This document shows, one piece after another, positions 35,700-44,063 of a stretch of DNA of 64,000 nt. The position numbers were made by a program, and so were the translations under genes. The stretch lies in NCBI RefSeq assembly GCF_022698145.1, contig NZ_JALDAX010000002.1, positions 612,954 through 676,953 on the forward strand. The letters are read 5' to 3'. The stretch comes from Streptomyces spinosisporus (GTDB lineage: Bacteria; Actinomycetota; Actinomycetes; Streptomycetales; Streptomycetaceae). A model generated the notes under the pieces. It did no database searches. It was not told the DNA's origin and saw only the letters and a program-made list of their open reading frames with translations. Position 1 is the stretch's first letter, and every line of letters begins with the position of its first letter.

Positions 35700-36965
35700 T
35701 CAGCCCGTCTGATCCGCCCGGCGCAGCAGCAGCTGGCGTTCGCGGGCGTTGCGGGTGAGGGACGCTGCTCGGGCGAACTCCTTGCGGGCCTCCGTGGTGC
35801 GTCCGAGGCGGGCGAGCAGGTCGCCGCGGACGCTGGGGAGCAAGTGGTAGGTGCGCAGGGCGGGTTCGGAGGCGAGGGCGTCGACGAGGGCGAGGCCTGC
35901 GGCCGGGCCTTCGGTCATCGACACGGCGACCGCTCTGTTGAGTTCGACGACCGGGGAGGGCGCGCGGGCGGCGAGCAGGCCGTAGAGCGTCGCGATGCTC
36001 GTCCAGTCGGTCTCCTCGTAGGTGTACGCGTGCGCGTGGCAGGCGGCGATGGCGGCCTGGAGGGCGTACGGGCCCGGGGCGCCGGTCGCGGTGGCCTCGG
36101 CGTGGTGGAGAGCGGTGATGCCGCGGGCGACGAGCATGCGGTTCCAGCGCCGCCGGTCCTGGTCCTTCAGGAGCACGGGCTCGCCGTCCGGGCCGGTGCG
36201 GGCCGCCGCGCGGGACGCCTGGAACTCCAACAGGGCGGCCAGGGCGTGCACTTCGGGCTCTTTGGGCATCAGCCCTGCCAGCAGCCGGGCCAGCCGGAGC
36301 GCGTCCTCGCACAGGGCCGGGCGCAGCCAGTCGTCGCCGGCCGTGGCGGCGTACCCCTCGTTGAAGATCAGGTAGATGACGTCGAGCACCGAGCCGAGCC
36401 GGGCCTCGCGTTCGGGGCCGTAGGGCACCTCGAAGGCGATGTTCCTGGTGGCGAGGGTCTTCTTCGCGCGGACGATGCGCTGGGCCACCGTCGGCTCGGG
36501 GACCAGGAACGCACGGGCGATCTCGGCCGTCGTCAGACCGCCGAGCAGCCGCAGGGTGAGGGCGATACGCGCCTCGGCGGACAGCACCGGGTGGCAGGCG
36601 GTGAAGACCAGCCGGAGCAGGTCGTCGTCGATGTCGTCGGGGTCGGCGATCTCCTCGGGCGGGGCCGCGGTCTCCAGGCTGCGGCCGATCTCCGCGAGCT
36701 TGCGGGCGTAGTTCTCGCGGCGCCGGATCAGATCGACGGCGCGGTGCCGGGCGGTGGCCATGAGCCAGGCGCCCGGGTTGTCCGGCACACCGTCCCGCGG
36801 CCACTGCTCCAGGGCGGCGACCAGCGCGTCCTGGGCGAGTTCCTCGGCGATGCCCACGTCACGGACGACGCGGGTGAGGCCGGCGATGATCCGGGGCGAC
36901 TCGATGCGGAAGACCGTCTCGATGGCATGGCGGGGATCGGCGCCGGCGGAGGGCTGTGTGCTCAC
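35700..36965 (-). CDS. ECF42-type RNA polymerase sigma factor with C-terminal extension
   Basis: Extracytoplasmic-function sigma factor of 421 aa, GTG start at 36965 with GGAGGG just upstream. Region 2 (residues 15-90) has ELAQDALVAALEQWP and GAWLMATARHRAVDLIRR. Region 4 (about 120-175) has LTLRLLGGLTTAEIARAFLVPEPTVAQRIVRAKK. The remaining 230 residues form a TPR-like helical domain characteristic of the ECF42 group (FNEGYAATAGDD, LNRAVAV). The DGPF-domain partner gene lies 47 bp upstream, the hallmark arrangement for ECF42, which lacks an anti-sigma factor. The inducing signal is unknown. The last 15 codons lie inside the 120-bp repeat array. Confidence 0.9.
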   Translation of the reverse strand: MSTQPSAGADPRHAIETVFRIESPRIIAGLTRVVRDVGIAEELAQDALVAALEQWPRDGVPDNPGAWLMATARHRAVDLIRRRENYARKLAEIGRSLETAAPPEEIADPDDIDDDLLRLVFTACHPVLSAEARIALTLRLLGGLTTAEIARAFLVPEPTVAQRIVRAKKTLATRNIAFEVPYGPEREARLGSVLDVIYLIFNEGYAATAGDDWLRPALCEDALRLARLLAGLMPKEPEVHALAALLEFQASRAAARTGPDGEPVLLKDQDRRRWNRMLVARGITALHHAEATATGAPGPYALQAAIAACHAHAYTYEETDWTSIATLYGLLAARAPSPVVELNRAVAVSMTEGPAAGLALVDALASEPALRTYHLLPSVRGDLLARLGRTTEARKEFARAASLTRNARERQLLLRRADQTG

Positions 36966-37012
36966 AGCCCTCCATTCGACACCTCTCCCGGCCCGCAGCC
37001 AAGGAAAGGCGC

Positions 37013-37369
37013 TCAGCCCTCCGCGATCTCCCGGACCTCGCACGTCACGGTCCAGAACTCCTCGTGCACCTTCACGAACCGCTTGGTCCACTCCAGCGCC
37101 TCGTCCATGTCCTTGCACTGGGTGATGGAGTAGCCGCCGATGACCTCCTTGGACTCGGTGAACGGCCCGTCGGTGACGGACAGCTCCCCGCCCTCCCAGT
37201 GGACCCGCTTGCCCTGGCTCTGCGGGGTCAGCCCGGCGTTGTCGAGCATCACCCCGGCCTTGGTGATCTCCTCGATCAGCTCGCCCATGCGCTCCATCAG
37301 CTGAGGGCTCGGGCCCTCCGGGGGCGCGGTGGTCTCGTCGATGCGGATGACCGACAGGTAGCGCGGCAT
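37013..37369 (-). CDS. DGPF (YCII-related) domain protein, partner of the ECF42 sigma factor
   Basis: Small cytosolic protein of 118 aa with the YCII-related fold. It begins MPRYLSVIRIDE and carries the name-giving DGPF motif in LSVTDGPFTESKEVIGGY. ATG at 37369 has GAGGAG five bases upstream. Its gene precedes and is probably co-transcribed with the ECF42 sigma factor. In S. venezuelae such DGPF genes are targets and neighbours of ECF42 factors (family knowledge). Function of the protein is not established; enzymatic or signalling roles have been suggested because the fold resembles small dimeric isomerase/hydrolase domains. Confidence 0.88.
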   Translation of the reverse strand: MPRYLSVIRIDETTAPPEGPSPQLMERMGELIEEITKAGVMLDNAGLTPQSQGKRVHWEGGELSVTDGPFTESKEVIGGYSITQCKDMDEALEWTKRFVKVHEEFWTVTCEVREIAEG

Positions 37370-37510
37370 GGTGACTCCTCGTTCGTTCGCGGGCCGGTCC
37401 GTTCCGGCCTCTCACCAGTGCGTCGAACGGGATGCGCCCGGATCGACAGGCGCACCGGGCTTCTTCGGGACTTCTTCGGGATGTCCGCCGGTTCAGCGAT
37501 GTCCGCCGGT

Positions 37511-38560
37511 TCAGCGCAGCGACGCCCACAGGTCGTCCGCCGCCGGTTCCTTCGCCACCACCCGGTTGGGGTCCGAGGGGGCGGGCACCACGGGCATCAT
37601 CACCGTCTTGACGTCGTCCGCGGACAGGCCCTTCAGGCTGCGGCCGAGCTCCACCAGTTCGGCCAGCGAGTCCAGGCCGGTGTCGGTGGTCAGGCTGCTG
37701 GTCACCGCCTCGGCGACCGTGTAGAGCCGCGCGGGGTCGCCGAACAGGCCGGCCGAGGAGATCTGTTCGAGCAGGGCCTTCACCAGCTTCTGCTGCAGCC
37801 CTATCCGGCCGAGGTCGCTGCCGTCGCCTATGCCGTGCCGGGTGCGGGCCAGCGCCAGGGCCTGCGCGCCGCCGAGCCGGTGGGTGCCGGCCGTGATGTG
37901 CAGATGGCTGTCGTCGTCGTCGATGTCCTGGTCGAGCGTCACGGTGACCCCGCCGAGCGCGTCCACCAGCCGCGCGAAGCCCGAGAAGTCGATCTCGACG
38001 TAGTGGTCCATGCGGACGCTTGTGATCGACTCGACCGTCTTGACCGCGCACACCGCCCCGCCCACGGAGTACGCGCTGTTGAACATCGCGTTGTACGCCG
38101 GTGCCGTCGAACCGCCCGACTTCAGCGGGCAGGAGGGGCGCGTGACCAGGGTGTCGCGCGGGATGCTCACGACGGTGGCGTGTGTGCGGCCCGCGTCGAT
38201 GTGCACCACCATCGCCGTGTCCGAGCGGGCGCCGGAGCTGGAGCCCCCGCCGAGCTCCTTGTTCTCCTTGCCGCTGCGCGAGTCCGAGCCCAGGACCAGG
38301 ATGTTCAGGGAGCCGGTGGGCAGCGGGGAGGCAGGGGCGGAGGTGGTGGGGGTCGGCGTCGGCCGCGGTGGGCGGTTGTCGCCGAGCGCGCTGTCGATGT
38401 CGACGCTCTTGATGTTGTGGTTGAGGTGCCAGTACGCCCAGCCCGCGGTGCCGGCACCCAGCACCAGCAGGCCCGCCATCGTGAGGCCGGCGGCCTTCAG
38501 CACGGTCGACCGCCGGCCCCTCGGTCTGCCCGCGTCGCCGTTCTCGTCGTGTCCCGTCAC
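37511..38560 (-). CDS. LytR-CpsA-Psr (LCP) family cell-wall glycopolymer ligase
   Basis: Membrane-anchored LCP enzyme of 349 aa that transfers lipid-linked anionic or other glycopolymers to peptidoglycan. A cytoplasmic Arg-rich tail (1-18), a membrane helix (about 19-45) and a Pro/Thr stalk precede the LCP domain (about 85-310). Motifs seen are NILVLGSDSR, SDTAMVVHID, VVSIPRDTLV (Arg and Asp of the pyrophosphate site), HYVEIDFSGFARLVDALGGVTV, and LARTRHGIGDGSDLGRIGLQQ. The GTG start at 38560 has no Shine-Dalgarno, but TACGTT lies 7 nt upstream (38568-38573), consistent with a leaderless mRNA. Streptomyces have several LCP paralogues; which polymer this one attaches is unknown. Confidence 0.92.
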   Translation of the reverse strand: MTGHDENGDAGRPRGRRSTVLKAAGLTMAGLLVLGAGTAGWAYWHLNHNIKSVDIDSALGDNRPPRPTPTPTTSAPASPLPTGSLNILVLGSDSRSGKENKELGGGSSSGARSDTAMVVHIDAGRTHATVVSIPRDTLVTRPSCPLKSGGSTAPAYNAMFNSAYSVGGAVCAVKTVESITSVRMDHYVEIDFSGFARLVDALGGVTVTLDQDIDDDDSHLHITAGTHRLGGAQALALARTRHGIGDGSDLGRIGLQQKLVKALLEQISSAGLFGDPARLYTVAEAVTSSLTTDTGLDSLAELVELGRSLKGLSADDVKTVMMPVVPAPSDPNRVVAKEPAADDLWASLR

Positions 38561-38607
38561 GGGCAGGAACGTAAGTCCGAATTATTAGGGGATTGTTAGC
38601 GAGAGGG

Positions 38608-38640
38608 ACGTGAGGCGGTTTTCTTCGGAAATTCTCACGT
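38608..38640 (-). terminator. hairpin after the LacI-family gene
   Basis: ACGTGAG (38608-38614) pairs with CTCACGT (38634-38640). Inside is a TTTC/GAAA stem closed by a TTCG tetraloop. It lies 50 bp beyond the regulator stop codon. Confidence 0.6.
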
Positions 38641-38672
38641 TCGGCCCGGAGTCGGGGTCGCACCGTGTCGTT

Positions 38673-38683
38673 CGAAAGTTTCG
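38673..38683. promoter_or_regulatory. CGAAA-N-TTTCG palindrome at the regulator 3' end
   Basis: CGAAAGTTTCG, a perfect palindrome of the kind bound by LacI-family glycoside regulators of the BxlR type, 7 bp after the lacI-type stop codon and 113 bp upstream of the LCP gene. It may be a third operator of this regulator, or chance. Confidence 0.45.
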
Positions 38684-38689
38684 ACTGGG

Positions 38690-39769
38690 TTAACGACTGG
38701 CTTCGGAGGTGTGCGGGGGCGCCCCGGTGCTGGCCCGCACCACCAGACTCGTGGCCAGCTCCACCCGCGTCGCCATCGGCGGCTGGTCCTCCCGGCCCAG
38801 GTCGAGCACCAGCTTGGCGGCCGCCTCGGCCATCTCCATCAGCGGCTGCCGCACCGTCGTCAGCGGCGGGCCCACCCAGCGGGCGACCGGCAGATCGTCG
38901 AAGCCGACGACGCTCAGGTCCTCCGGGATGCGCAGCCCCAGCTCCCGCGCGGCCTCGTACAGGCCGAGCGCCTGCAGGTCGTTGAGGGCGAAGACGGCGG
39001 TGGGCCGGTCCGGGCGGCGCAGCAGCTCCAGGCCCTGCCGGTAGCCGGCCTCGTGGTGGAAGTCGCCGGTCACGACGAGGGACGGGTCGACCGGCAGGCC
39101 CGCGGTCTCCAGGGCGGCCCGGTAGCCGTCGATCCGGGCCCGGCTGCACATCATGCGTTCCGGCCCCGTGATGGCGCCGATGCGGGTGTGGCCGAGGTCG
39201 ACCAGGTGCCGGGTGGCGGCGAGCCCGCCCTGCCAGTTGGTCGCGCCGATCGAGGGCACGTCGACACCGGGGTCGCCGGCCGGGTCCATCACCACGAAGG
39301 GGATGGAGCGGCTGGTCAGCAGGGCGCGCTGGGACTCGTCGAGGCCGGACAGCACCAGGATCACGCCGTGCGGGCGGCGGGCGGCGACCTGGTCGGCCCA
39401 GGTGCGGCCGGGGGTCAGCCGCCCGGCGCTCTCGCTCAGCACCACACTCAGCCCGACGTCCCGGGCCACGTTCTCCACGCCCCGGATGACCTCCATCGCC
39501 CAGGCGCTCTCCAGCTCGTGGAAGACCAGGTCGAGCAGGGGGGATCGGCTGGCCTCCGCCCGCCGGCGCCGGTAGCCGTAGGCGCGCAGCAGCTCCTCGA
39601 CCCGTCTGCGGGTGGCCGGGGCCACGTCCGCACGGCCGTTGAGGACCTTCGAAACAGTCGGCGCGGACACGCCGGCCTCGCGGGCGATCTCGGCGAGCGT
39701 CGCGGTCTGTGCCGAGCGGCCTGTCGACGGGGTTGTCGGCCGTGTTTCAACGGGCTCCGGAGGTGTCAT
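38690..39769 (-). CDS. LacI-family sugar-responsive repressor
   Basis: LacI/GalR regulator of 359 aa from the ATG at 39769; TACGAT lies 7 nt upstream and there is no Shine-Dalgarno, while the in-frame extension to 39907 overlaps the operator region. DNA-binding domain (residues 22-68): TLAEIAREAGVSAPTVSKVLNGRADVAPATRRRV, including the hinge. The periplasmic-binding-protein-like core (80-350) has VILVLSGLD, FVVMDPAG, HTRIGAITGP, TAVFALNDLQALGLYEA and VVGFDDLPVA. It is divergent from the family 3 glycosidase and almost certainly represses it. Inducer is probably a xylo- or gluco-oligosaccharide. Confidence 0.92.
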   Translation of the reverse strand: MTPPEPVETRPTTPSTGRSAQTATLAEIAREAGVSAPTVSKVLNGRADVAPATRRRVEELLRAYGYRRRRAEASRSPLLDLVFHELESAWAMEVIRGVENVARDVGLSVVLSESAGRLTPGRTWADQVAARRPHGVILVLSGLDESQRALLTSRSIPFVVMDPAGDPGVDVPSIGATNWQGGLAATRHLVDLGHTRIGAITGPERMMCSRARIDGYRAALETAGLPVDPSLVVTGDFHHEAGYRQGLELLRRPDRPTAVFALNDLQALGLYEAARELGLRIPEDLSVVGFDDLPVARWVGPPLTTVRQPLMEMAEAAAKLVLDLGREDQPPMATRVELATSLVVRASTGAPPHTSEASR

Positions 39770-39776
39770 GGCGGCG

Positions 39777-39782
39777 ATCGTA
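39777..39782 (-). promoter_or_regulatory. -10 element deciding the LacI-type start
   Basis: TACGAT on the minus strand, 7 nt before the ATG, with TTCGTC 17 nt further upstream. This placement implies a leaderless mRNA beginning at the ATG. Confidence 0.5.
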
Positions 39783-39828
39783 TCCCCGCGCGACCTCTTG
39801 ACGAACCCTGCGGCCCACCCTAGCGTCC

Positions 39829-39860
39829 CGGAACATTCGAGTTTAGTATCGAAACATTCG
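39829..39860. promoter_or_regulatory. tandem LacI-type operators flanking the glycosidase -10
   Basis: CGGAACATTCG (39829-39839) and CGAAACATTCG (39850-39860) are near-identical 11-mers whose starts are 21 bp apart, two helical turns. The second is a CGAA-ACA-TTCG palindrome. TAGTAT (39844-39849), a good -10 for the plus-strand glycosidase, sits between them. Confidence 0.65.
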
Positions 39861-39899
39861 CGAGAGGCCTCGCCCCGACTCGACAAGAGCAGGAGTTTC

Positions 39900-42209
39900 A
39901 TGTCCATCGCGCCCTGGCGTGACCCCGCCCTGCCCGCCGCCTCCCGCGTCGACGACCTCCTCCCCCGGATGACCCTTCAGGAGAAGACCGCCCAGCTCTA
40001 CGGCGTCTGGGTGGGCGCCGCCACGGACGGCGACGGCGTCGCTCCTCTGCAGTCCGAGATGACCGCCGACCACGACTGGAACGAGCTGATCACGCACGGC
40101 CTCGGCCAGCTCACCCGGTCCTACGGCACCGCGCCCGTCGACCCGGCGCTGGGCGCGCAGGCACTGGCCCGCGCCCAGCGCCGTATCGTCGCGGCGGGCC
40201 GCTTCGGCATCCCGGCCGTCGCCCACGAGGAGTGCCTGGCCGGCTTCACCGCCTGGGGTGCCACGGCGTATCCGGTGCCGCTGGCCTGGGGCGCCACCTT
40301 CGACCCCGGTCTCGTCGAGGACATGGCCCGCCGCATCGGGGGCGACCTGCGCGCCGCGGGCATCCACCAGGGGCTCGCGCCCGTCCTGGACGTCGTCCGC
40401 GATCCGCGCTGGGGCCGGGTCGAGGAGACCATCGGCGAGGACCCGTATCTGGTCGGCACCATCGGCGCGGCCTATGTGCGGGGCCTGGAGTCCGCCGGGA
40501 TCGTGGCCACGCTCAAGCACTTCGCCGGGTACGCCTCCTCGGCGGGGGCCCGCAATCTCGCCCCCGTGCGGGCGGGCGTGCGCGAGTTCGCGGACATCAC
40601 CCTGCCGCCCTTCGAGCTGGCCCTGCGCGAGGGCGGCGCCCGCTCGGTCATGGCCGCCTACAACGACACCGACGGCATCCCCGCCTCCGCGGACCCCGCG
40701 CTGCTGACCGAACTGCTGCGTGAGCAGTGGGGGTTCACCGGCACGGTCGTCTCCGACTACTACGGCGTCGCCTTCCTCCAGGCGCTGCACCGGGTGGCCG
40801 GCTCCCCCGCCGAGGCCGCGCACGCGGCGCTCGCGGCCGGCATCGACGTGGAGCTGCCGACCCTGAACTGCTACGGGGAGCCGCTGCTCGAAGCGGTGCG
40901 GGCGGGCACCGTGCCCGAGTCGCTGATCGACCGCGCGGCCCGCCGCGTACTGCTGCAGAAGTGCGAGCTGGGGCTGCTGGACGAGGACTGGGACCCGGAG
41001 CCGGAGCCGGCCGAGCGGATCGACCTCGACTCGGCGGCCAACCGCGCGCTCGCCCGCCGGCTGGCCGAGGAGTCGGTGGTGCTCCTGGACAACCCGGACG
41101 GCGTGCTGCCGCTCGCCCCCGACACCCGTGTCGCGGTGGTGGGTCCGCGGGCGGCGGACGCGCTGGCGATGCTCGGCTGCTACTCCTTCCCCTCCCATGT
41201 CCTGCCGCGGCACCCGGAGGTGCCGATGGGCATCGACATCCCGACCGTGCTGGACGCCCTGCGCACCGAACTCCCGGACGCCAAGGTGACGTTCACCGAG
41301 GGCTGCGGGGTGTCCGACCCCGACCCGGCGGGCTTCGAGGAGGCGGTGACCCGCACGGCCGAGGCGGATGTGTGCGTGGCCGTCCTGGGCGACCGGGCGG
41401 GCCTGTTCGGGCGGGGCACCTCGGGCGAGGGCTGCGACGTGGCGGACCTGAGGCTGCCGGGCGTGCAGGGCGATCTGCTGGACGCCTTGGTCGCCACCGG
41501 GGTTCCCGTCGTCCTGGTGCTGCTCACCGGGCGCCCCTACGCCCTGGGCCGCTGGCACGGCCGGCTGGCCGCCGTCGTACAGGCCTTCTTCCCCGGGGAG
41601 GAGGGCGGCCCCGCGGTGGCGGGGGTGCTGTCGGGCCGGGTGAACCCCTCGGGCCGGCTGCCGGTGAGCGTGCCGCAGCTGCCGGGGGGCCAGCCGTGGA
41701 CGTATCTCCAGCCGCCGCTGGGCCTCGCGGGCGGCGTCAGCAATCTCGACCCGACGCCGCTGTACGCCTTCGGGCACGGGCGCTCGTACACGACGTTCGC
41801 GTGGGAGTCGCAGCCGGTGGCGGCCGAGATCGGCACGGACGGCTCGTGCGACGTGGCGGTGACGGTCCGCAACACCGGTGACCGAGCGGGTGCCGAGGTC
41901 GTCCAGCTCTATCTGCACGACCCGGTGGCCTCGGTGACCCGTCCCGACGTCCGTCTGATCGGCTACCGGCGCCTTGAGCTGGAGCCGGGCGAGGCGGCCC
42001 GTGTCACCTTCCGCTTCCACGCCGACCTGTCCGCCTTCACCGACCGCACGGGCACCAGGGTCGTCGAACCGGGCGCCCTGGAGCTACGGCTGGCGGCGTC
42101 CAGCGCGGACGTACGGCACGCGGCGCACCTGCGGCTGACGGGCCCGGTCAGGGAGCTCGGCGCCGACCGCCTGCTGCGGTGCGAGACGGAGGTGTCCGGG
42201 GCCGGATGA
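39900..42209 (+). CDS. glycoside hydrolase family 3 beta-glucosidase/beta-xylosidase
   Basis: Cytoplasmic (no signal peptide) family 3 glycosidase of 769 aa; ATG at 39900 with AGGAG four to five bases upstream. The N-terminal TIM-like domain (20-330) has GLAPVLDVVRDPRWGRVEETIGEDPYLVG, the KHFAGY substrate Lys-His and the nucleophile Asp286 in VVSDYYGV. The alpha/beta sandwich domain (about 380-600) has VAVVGPRA and VLLTGRPY. A fibronectin III-like C-terminal domain (about 640-740) includes GHGRSYTTF. It would cleave imported cello- or xylo-oligosaccharides or aryl-beta-glycosides. Regulated by the divergent LacI protein through two operators around its -10. Confidence 0.93.
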   Translation: MSIAPWRDPALPAASRVDDLLPRMTLQEKTAQLYGVWVGAATDGDGVAPLQSEMTADHDWNELITHGLGQLTRSYGTAPVDPALGAQALARAQRRIVAAGRFGIPAVAHEECLAGFTAWGATAYPVPLAWGATFDPGLVEDMARRIGGDLRAAGIHQGLAPVLDVVRDPRWGRVEETIGEDPYLVGTIGAAYVRGLESAGIVATLKHFAGYASSAGARNLAPVRAGVREFADITLPPFELALREGGARSVMAAYNDTDGIPASADPALLTELLREQWGFTGTVVSDYYGVAFLQALHRVAGSPAEAAHAALAAGIDVELPTLNCYGEPLLEAVRAGTVPESLIDRAARRVLLQKCELGLLDEDWDPEPEPAERIDLDSAANRALARRLAEESVVLLDNPDGVLPLAPDTRVAVVGPRAADALAMLGCYSFPSHVLPRHPEVPMGIDIPTVLDALRTELPDAKVTFTEGCGVSDPDPAGFEEAVTRTAEADVCVAVLGDRAGLFGRGTSGEGCDVADLRLPGVQGDLLDALVATGVPVVLVLLTGRPYALGRWHGRLAAVVQAFFPGEEGGPAVAGVLSGRVNPSGRLPVSVPQLPGGQPWTYLQPPLGLAGGVSNLDPTPLYAFGHGRSYTTFAWESQPVAAEIGTDGSCDVAVTVRNTGDRAGAEVVQLYLHDPVASVTRPDVRLIGYRRLELEPGEAARVTFRFHADLSAFTDRTGTRVVEPGALELRLAASSADVRHAAHLRLTGPVRELGADRLLRCETEVSGAG

Positions 42210-42215
42210 CCGCCG

Positions 42216-42473
42216 TCAGTCCCTCCCCACGGATTCGAACCGCCACCGGTGCACTGCCCGAGTGACCAACTCACCGTCCGGCTCGGGGAGTTCGGGCAGC
42301 TCGGCGTCGTGGGCCGCGTCCCACCAGGTGATGACGAGGACGCGGTCCTGCGGGGCGCGGAAGAACTCCCGGCGCAGCGGCTCACCCGCGAGCCGTTGCT
42401 CCCGCGCCCAGGCCAGCAGCTCCTCGCCGCGGCCCTCGGCCGCCCGTGCCTCCCACATCAGCGCGACGGTCAC
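42216..42473 (-). CDS. small protein coupled to tsaD, unknown function
   Basis: Conserved-looking protein of 85 aa whose GTG start (42473) overlaps the tsaD stop codon (GTGA), so it is translated by coupling. It reads [20 protein letters not shown], then alternating strands ([11 protein letters not shown]) and a C-terminal WRFESVGRD. The pattern resembles a dimeric alpha-beta barrel (antibiotic-biosynthesis-monooxygenase-like) domain, which is only a suggestion. A longer in-frame ORF to 42692 lies inside tsaD and is rejected. It ends 6 bp from the convergent glycosidase with no visible terminator. Confidence 0.7.
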   Translation of the reverse strand: MTVALMWEARAAEGRGEELLAWAREQRLAGEPLRREFFRAPQDRVLVITWWDAAHDAELPELPEPDGELVTRAVHRWRFESVGRD

Positions 42474-43561
42474 GAGTAGAGGTTCTCCTTGCTGACCTCG
42501 TGCACATGGTCGTGACCGTGCCCCGGCACATGCGTGTCGGTCACCGGCAGCGAGGAGTCCGCCGACAGGTCCCAACTCGACGCCGCCCGGTTGCGCGCGA
42601 CCATCTCCGCGCCGAGCGCCGCCACCATCGCGCCGTTGTCGGTGCACAACTTCGGCCGCGGCACGCGCAGTTGGATGCCGGCCGCCTCGCACCGCTCCTG
42701 CGCCAGCGCGCGCAGCCGCGAGTTGGCGGCCACGCCGCCGCCGATCATCAGATGCCCGACGCCCTCGTCCTTGCAGGCCCGTACGGCCTTGCGGGTCAGC
42801 ACGTCCACGACCGCCTCCTGGAAGGACGCCGCCACATCGCGCACCGGCACCTCCTCCCCCGCCGCCCGCTTGGCCTCGATCCAGCGGGCCACGGCCGTCT
42901 TCAGACCGGAGAAGGAGAAGTCGTACGGCGCGTCCCGCGGTCCGGTCAGGCCGCGCGGGAACGCGATCGCCTCCGGGTCGCCCTCGCGCGCGTACCGGTC
43001 GATGACCGGGCCGCCGGGGAAGCCGAGGTCCAGCACGCGCGCGATCTTGTCGAAGGCCTCGCCGGCCGCGTCGTCGATGGTCGCGCCGAGCGGCCGTACG
43101 TCCGAGGTGATGTCGGTCGACATCAGCAGGGAGCTGTGCCCGCCGGACACCAGCAGCGCCATCGTCGGCTCGGGCAGCGCGCCGTGCTCCAGCTGGTCCA
43201 CGCAGATGTGGGAGGCCAGGTGGTTGACGCCGTAGAGCGGCTTGCCGAGCGCGTAGGCGTACGCCTTCGCCGCCGAGACGCCGACCAGGAGGGCCCCGGC
43301 GAGGCCGGGACCGGCGGTGACCGCGATGCCGTCCAGATCGCGCGCGCTCACCCCCGCCTCCTTCAGCGCACGGTCGATGGTCGGCACCATCGCCTCCAGA
43401 TGGGCGCGCGAGGCGACCTCCGGGACGACGCCGCCGAAGCGGGCGTGCTCGTCGACGCTGGACGCGACGGCGTCGGCCAGCAGGGTGGTGCCGCGGACGA
43501 TGCCGACGCCGGTCTCGTCGCAGGAGGTCTCGATGCCGAGGACGAGCGGTTCGTCAGCCAT
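42470..43561 (-). CDS. tsaD: tRNA N6-threonylcarbamoyladenosine transferase subunit TsaD
   Basis: Catalytic subunit of the t6A37 tRNA modification complex, 363 aa. ASKHA ATPase fold with [12 protein letters not shown] at the start, the metal-binding HLASH (His114 and His118), [10 protein letters not shown], and [21 protein letters not shown] contributes nucleotide binding. The C-terminal 25 residues add a His-rich tail ([12 protein letters not shown]) beyond the usual 340-residue length, a possible metal-storage or metal-delivery extension. It overlaps rimI by 8 bp upstream and the small coupled gene downstream. Confidence 0.96.
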   Translation of the reverse strand: MADEPLVLGIETSCDETGVGIVRGTTLLADAVASSVDEHARFGGVVPEVASRAHLEAMVPTIDRALKEAGVSARDLDGIAVTAGPGLAGALLVGVSAAKAYAYALGKPLYGVNHLASHICVDQLEHGALPEPTMALLVSGGHSSLLMSTDITSDVRPLGATIDDAAGEAFDKIARVLDLGFPGGPVIDRYAREGDPEAIAFPRGLTGPRDAPYDFSFSGLKTAVARWIEAKRAAGEEVPVRDVAASFQEAVVDVLTRKAVRACKDEGVGHLMIGGGVAANSRLRALAQERCEAAGIQLRVPRPKLCTDNGAMVAALGAEMVARNRAASSWDLSADSSLPVTDTHVPGHGHDHVHEVSKENLYS

Positions 43562-44063
43562 TGATCTCGGTTCCTTGTACGGAGGTGGCGGGGTCGGTCA
43601 GTCGCATGACGAGGGCGTCCACGTTGCCGGGCTGGTAGTAGCCGCGCCGGAACCCGATGCCCTCGAAGCCGAAGCGCTCGTACAGCTTCTGGGCCCGGGT
43701 GTTGTCGATCCGGCACTCCAGCATCACTTCGGCGCACTCGAAGGCGGTCGCGGCCTTCAGCAGCTCGGTCAGCAGCGTTCCGCCGAGCCCGGTGCCCCAG
43801 TGGTCGCGGGCGACGGCGATGGTCTGGATGTCGGCGAGGTCTCCGGAGGCGGCGACGCCCGCGTATCCGACCAAGGTGCCATCGCTGCTCTCGGCGACGA
43901 CATAGCGCCGCGTCGCCCCGGGCCCGCGCGCATGGGCCAGTTCGGACCAGAACATCCCCCGGGACCAGGCGTCCTCGGGGAAGAGGTCCTTCTCCAGTTC
44001 GAGCACGGGATCGATGTCCCACCAGCGCATCTCGCGCAGTCGAGCGGTCACGGGTGCGGTCAC
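43554..44063 (-). CDS. rimI: ribosomal-protein alanine N-acetyltransferase RimI
   Basis: GNAT acetyltransferase of 169 aa, RimI type, acetylating the N-terminus of ribosomal protein S18 or related substrates. [26 protein letters not shown] begins the domain. The acetyl-CoA loop appears as [20 protein letters not shown], and the C-terminal strand [18 protein letters not shown] is typical. GTG at 44063 overlaps the tsaB stop (GTGA); a second GTG 12 bp later is possible. The tsaB-rimI-tsaD order is the conserved bacterial arrangement. Confidence 0.93.
   Translation of the reverse strand: MTAPVTARLREMRWWDIDPVLELEKDLFPEDAWSRGMFWSELAHARGPGATRRYVVAESSDGTLVGYAGVAASGDLADIQTIAVARDHWGTGLGGTLLTELLKAATAFECAEVMLECRIDNTRAQKLYERFGFEGIGFRRGYYQPGNVDALVMRLTDPATSVQGTEING

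Noticed and set aside
34381..35712. 443-codon plus-strand frame ending in the 120-bp repeats (40-aa repeated peptide).
   Set aside because: Overlaps the methyltransferase in another frame; the repeated peptide comes from the array being a multiple of three, not from coding selection.
42216..42692. Longer 158-codon version of the tsaD-coupled gene.
   Set aside because: The first 73 codons lie inside tsaD; the GTG overlapping the tsaD stop is the natural coupled start.
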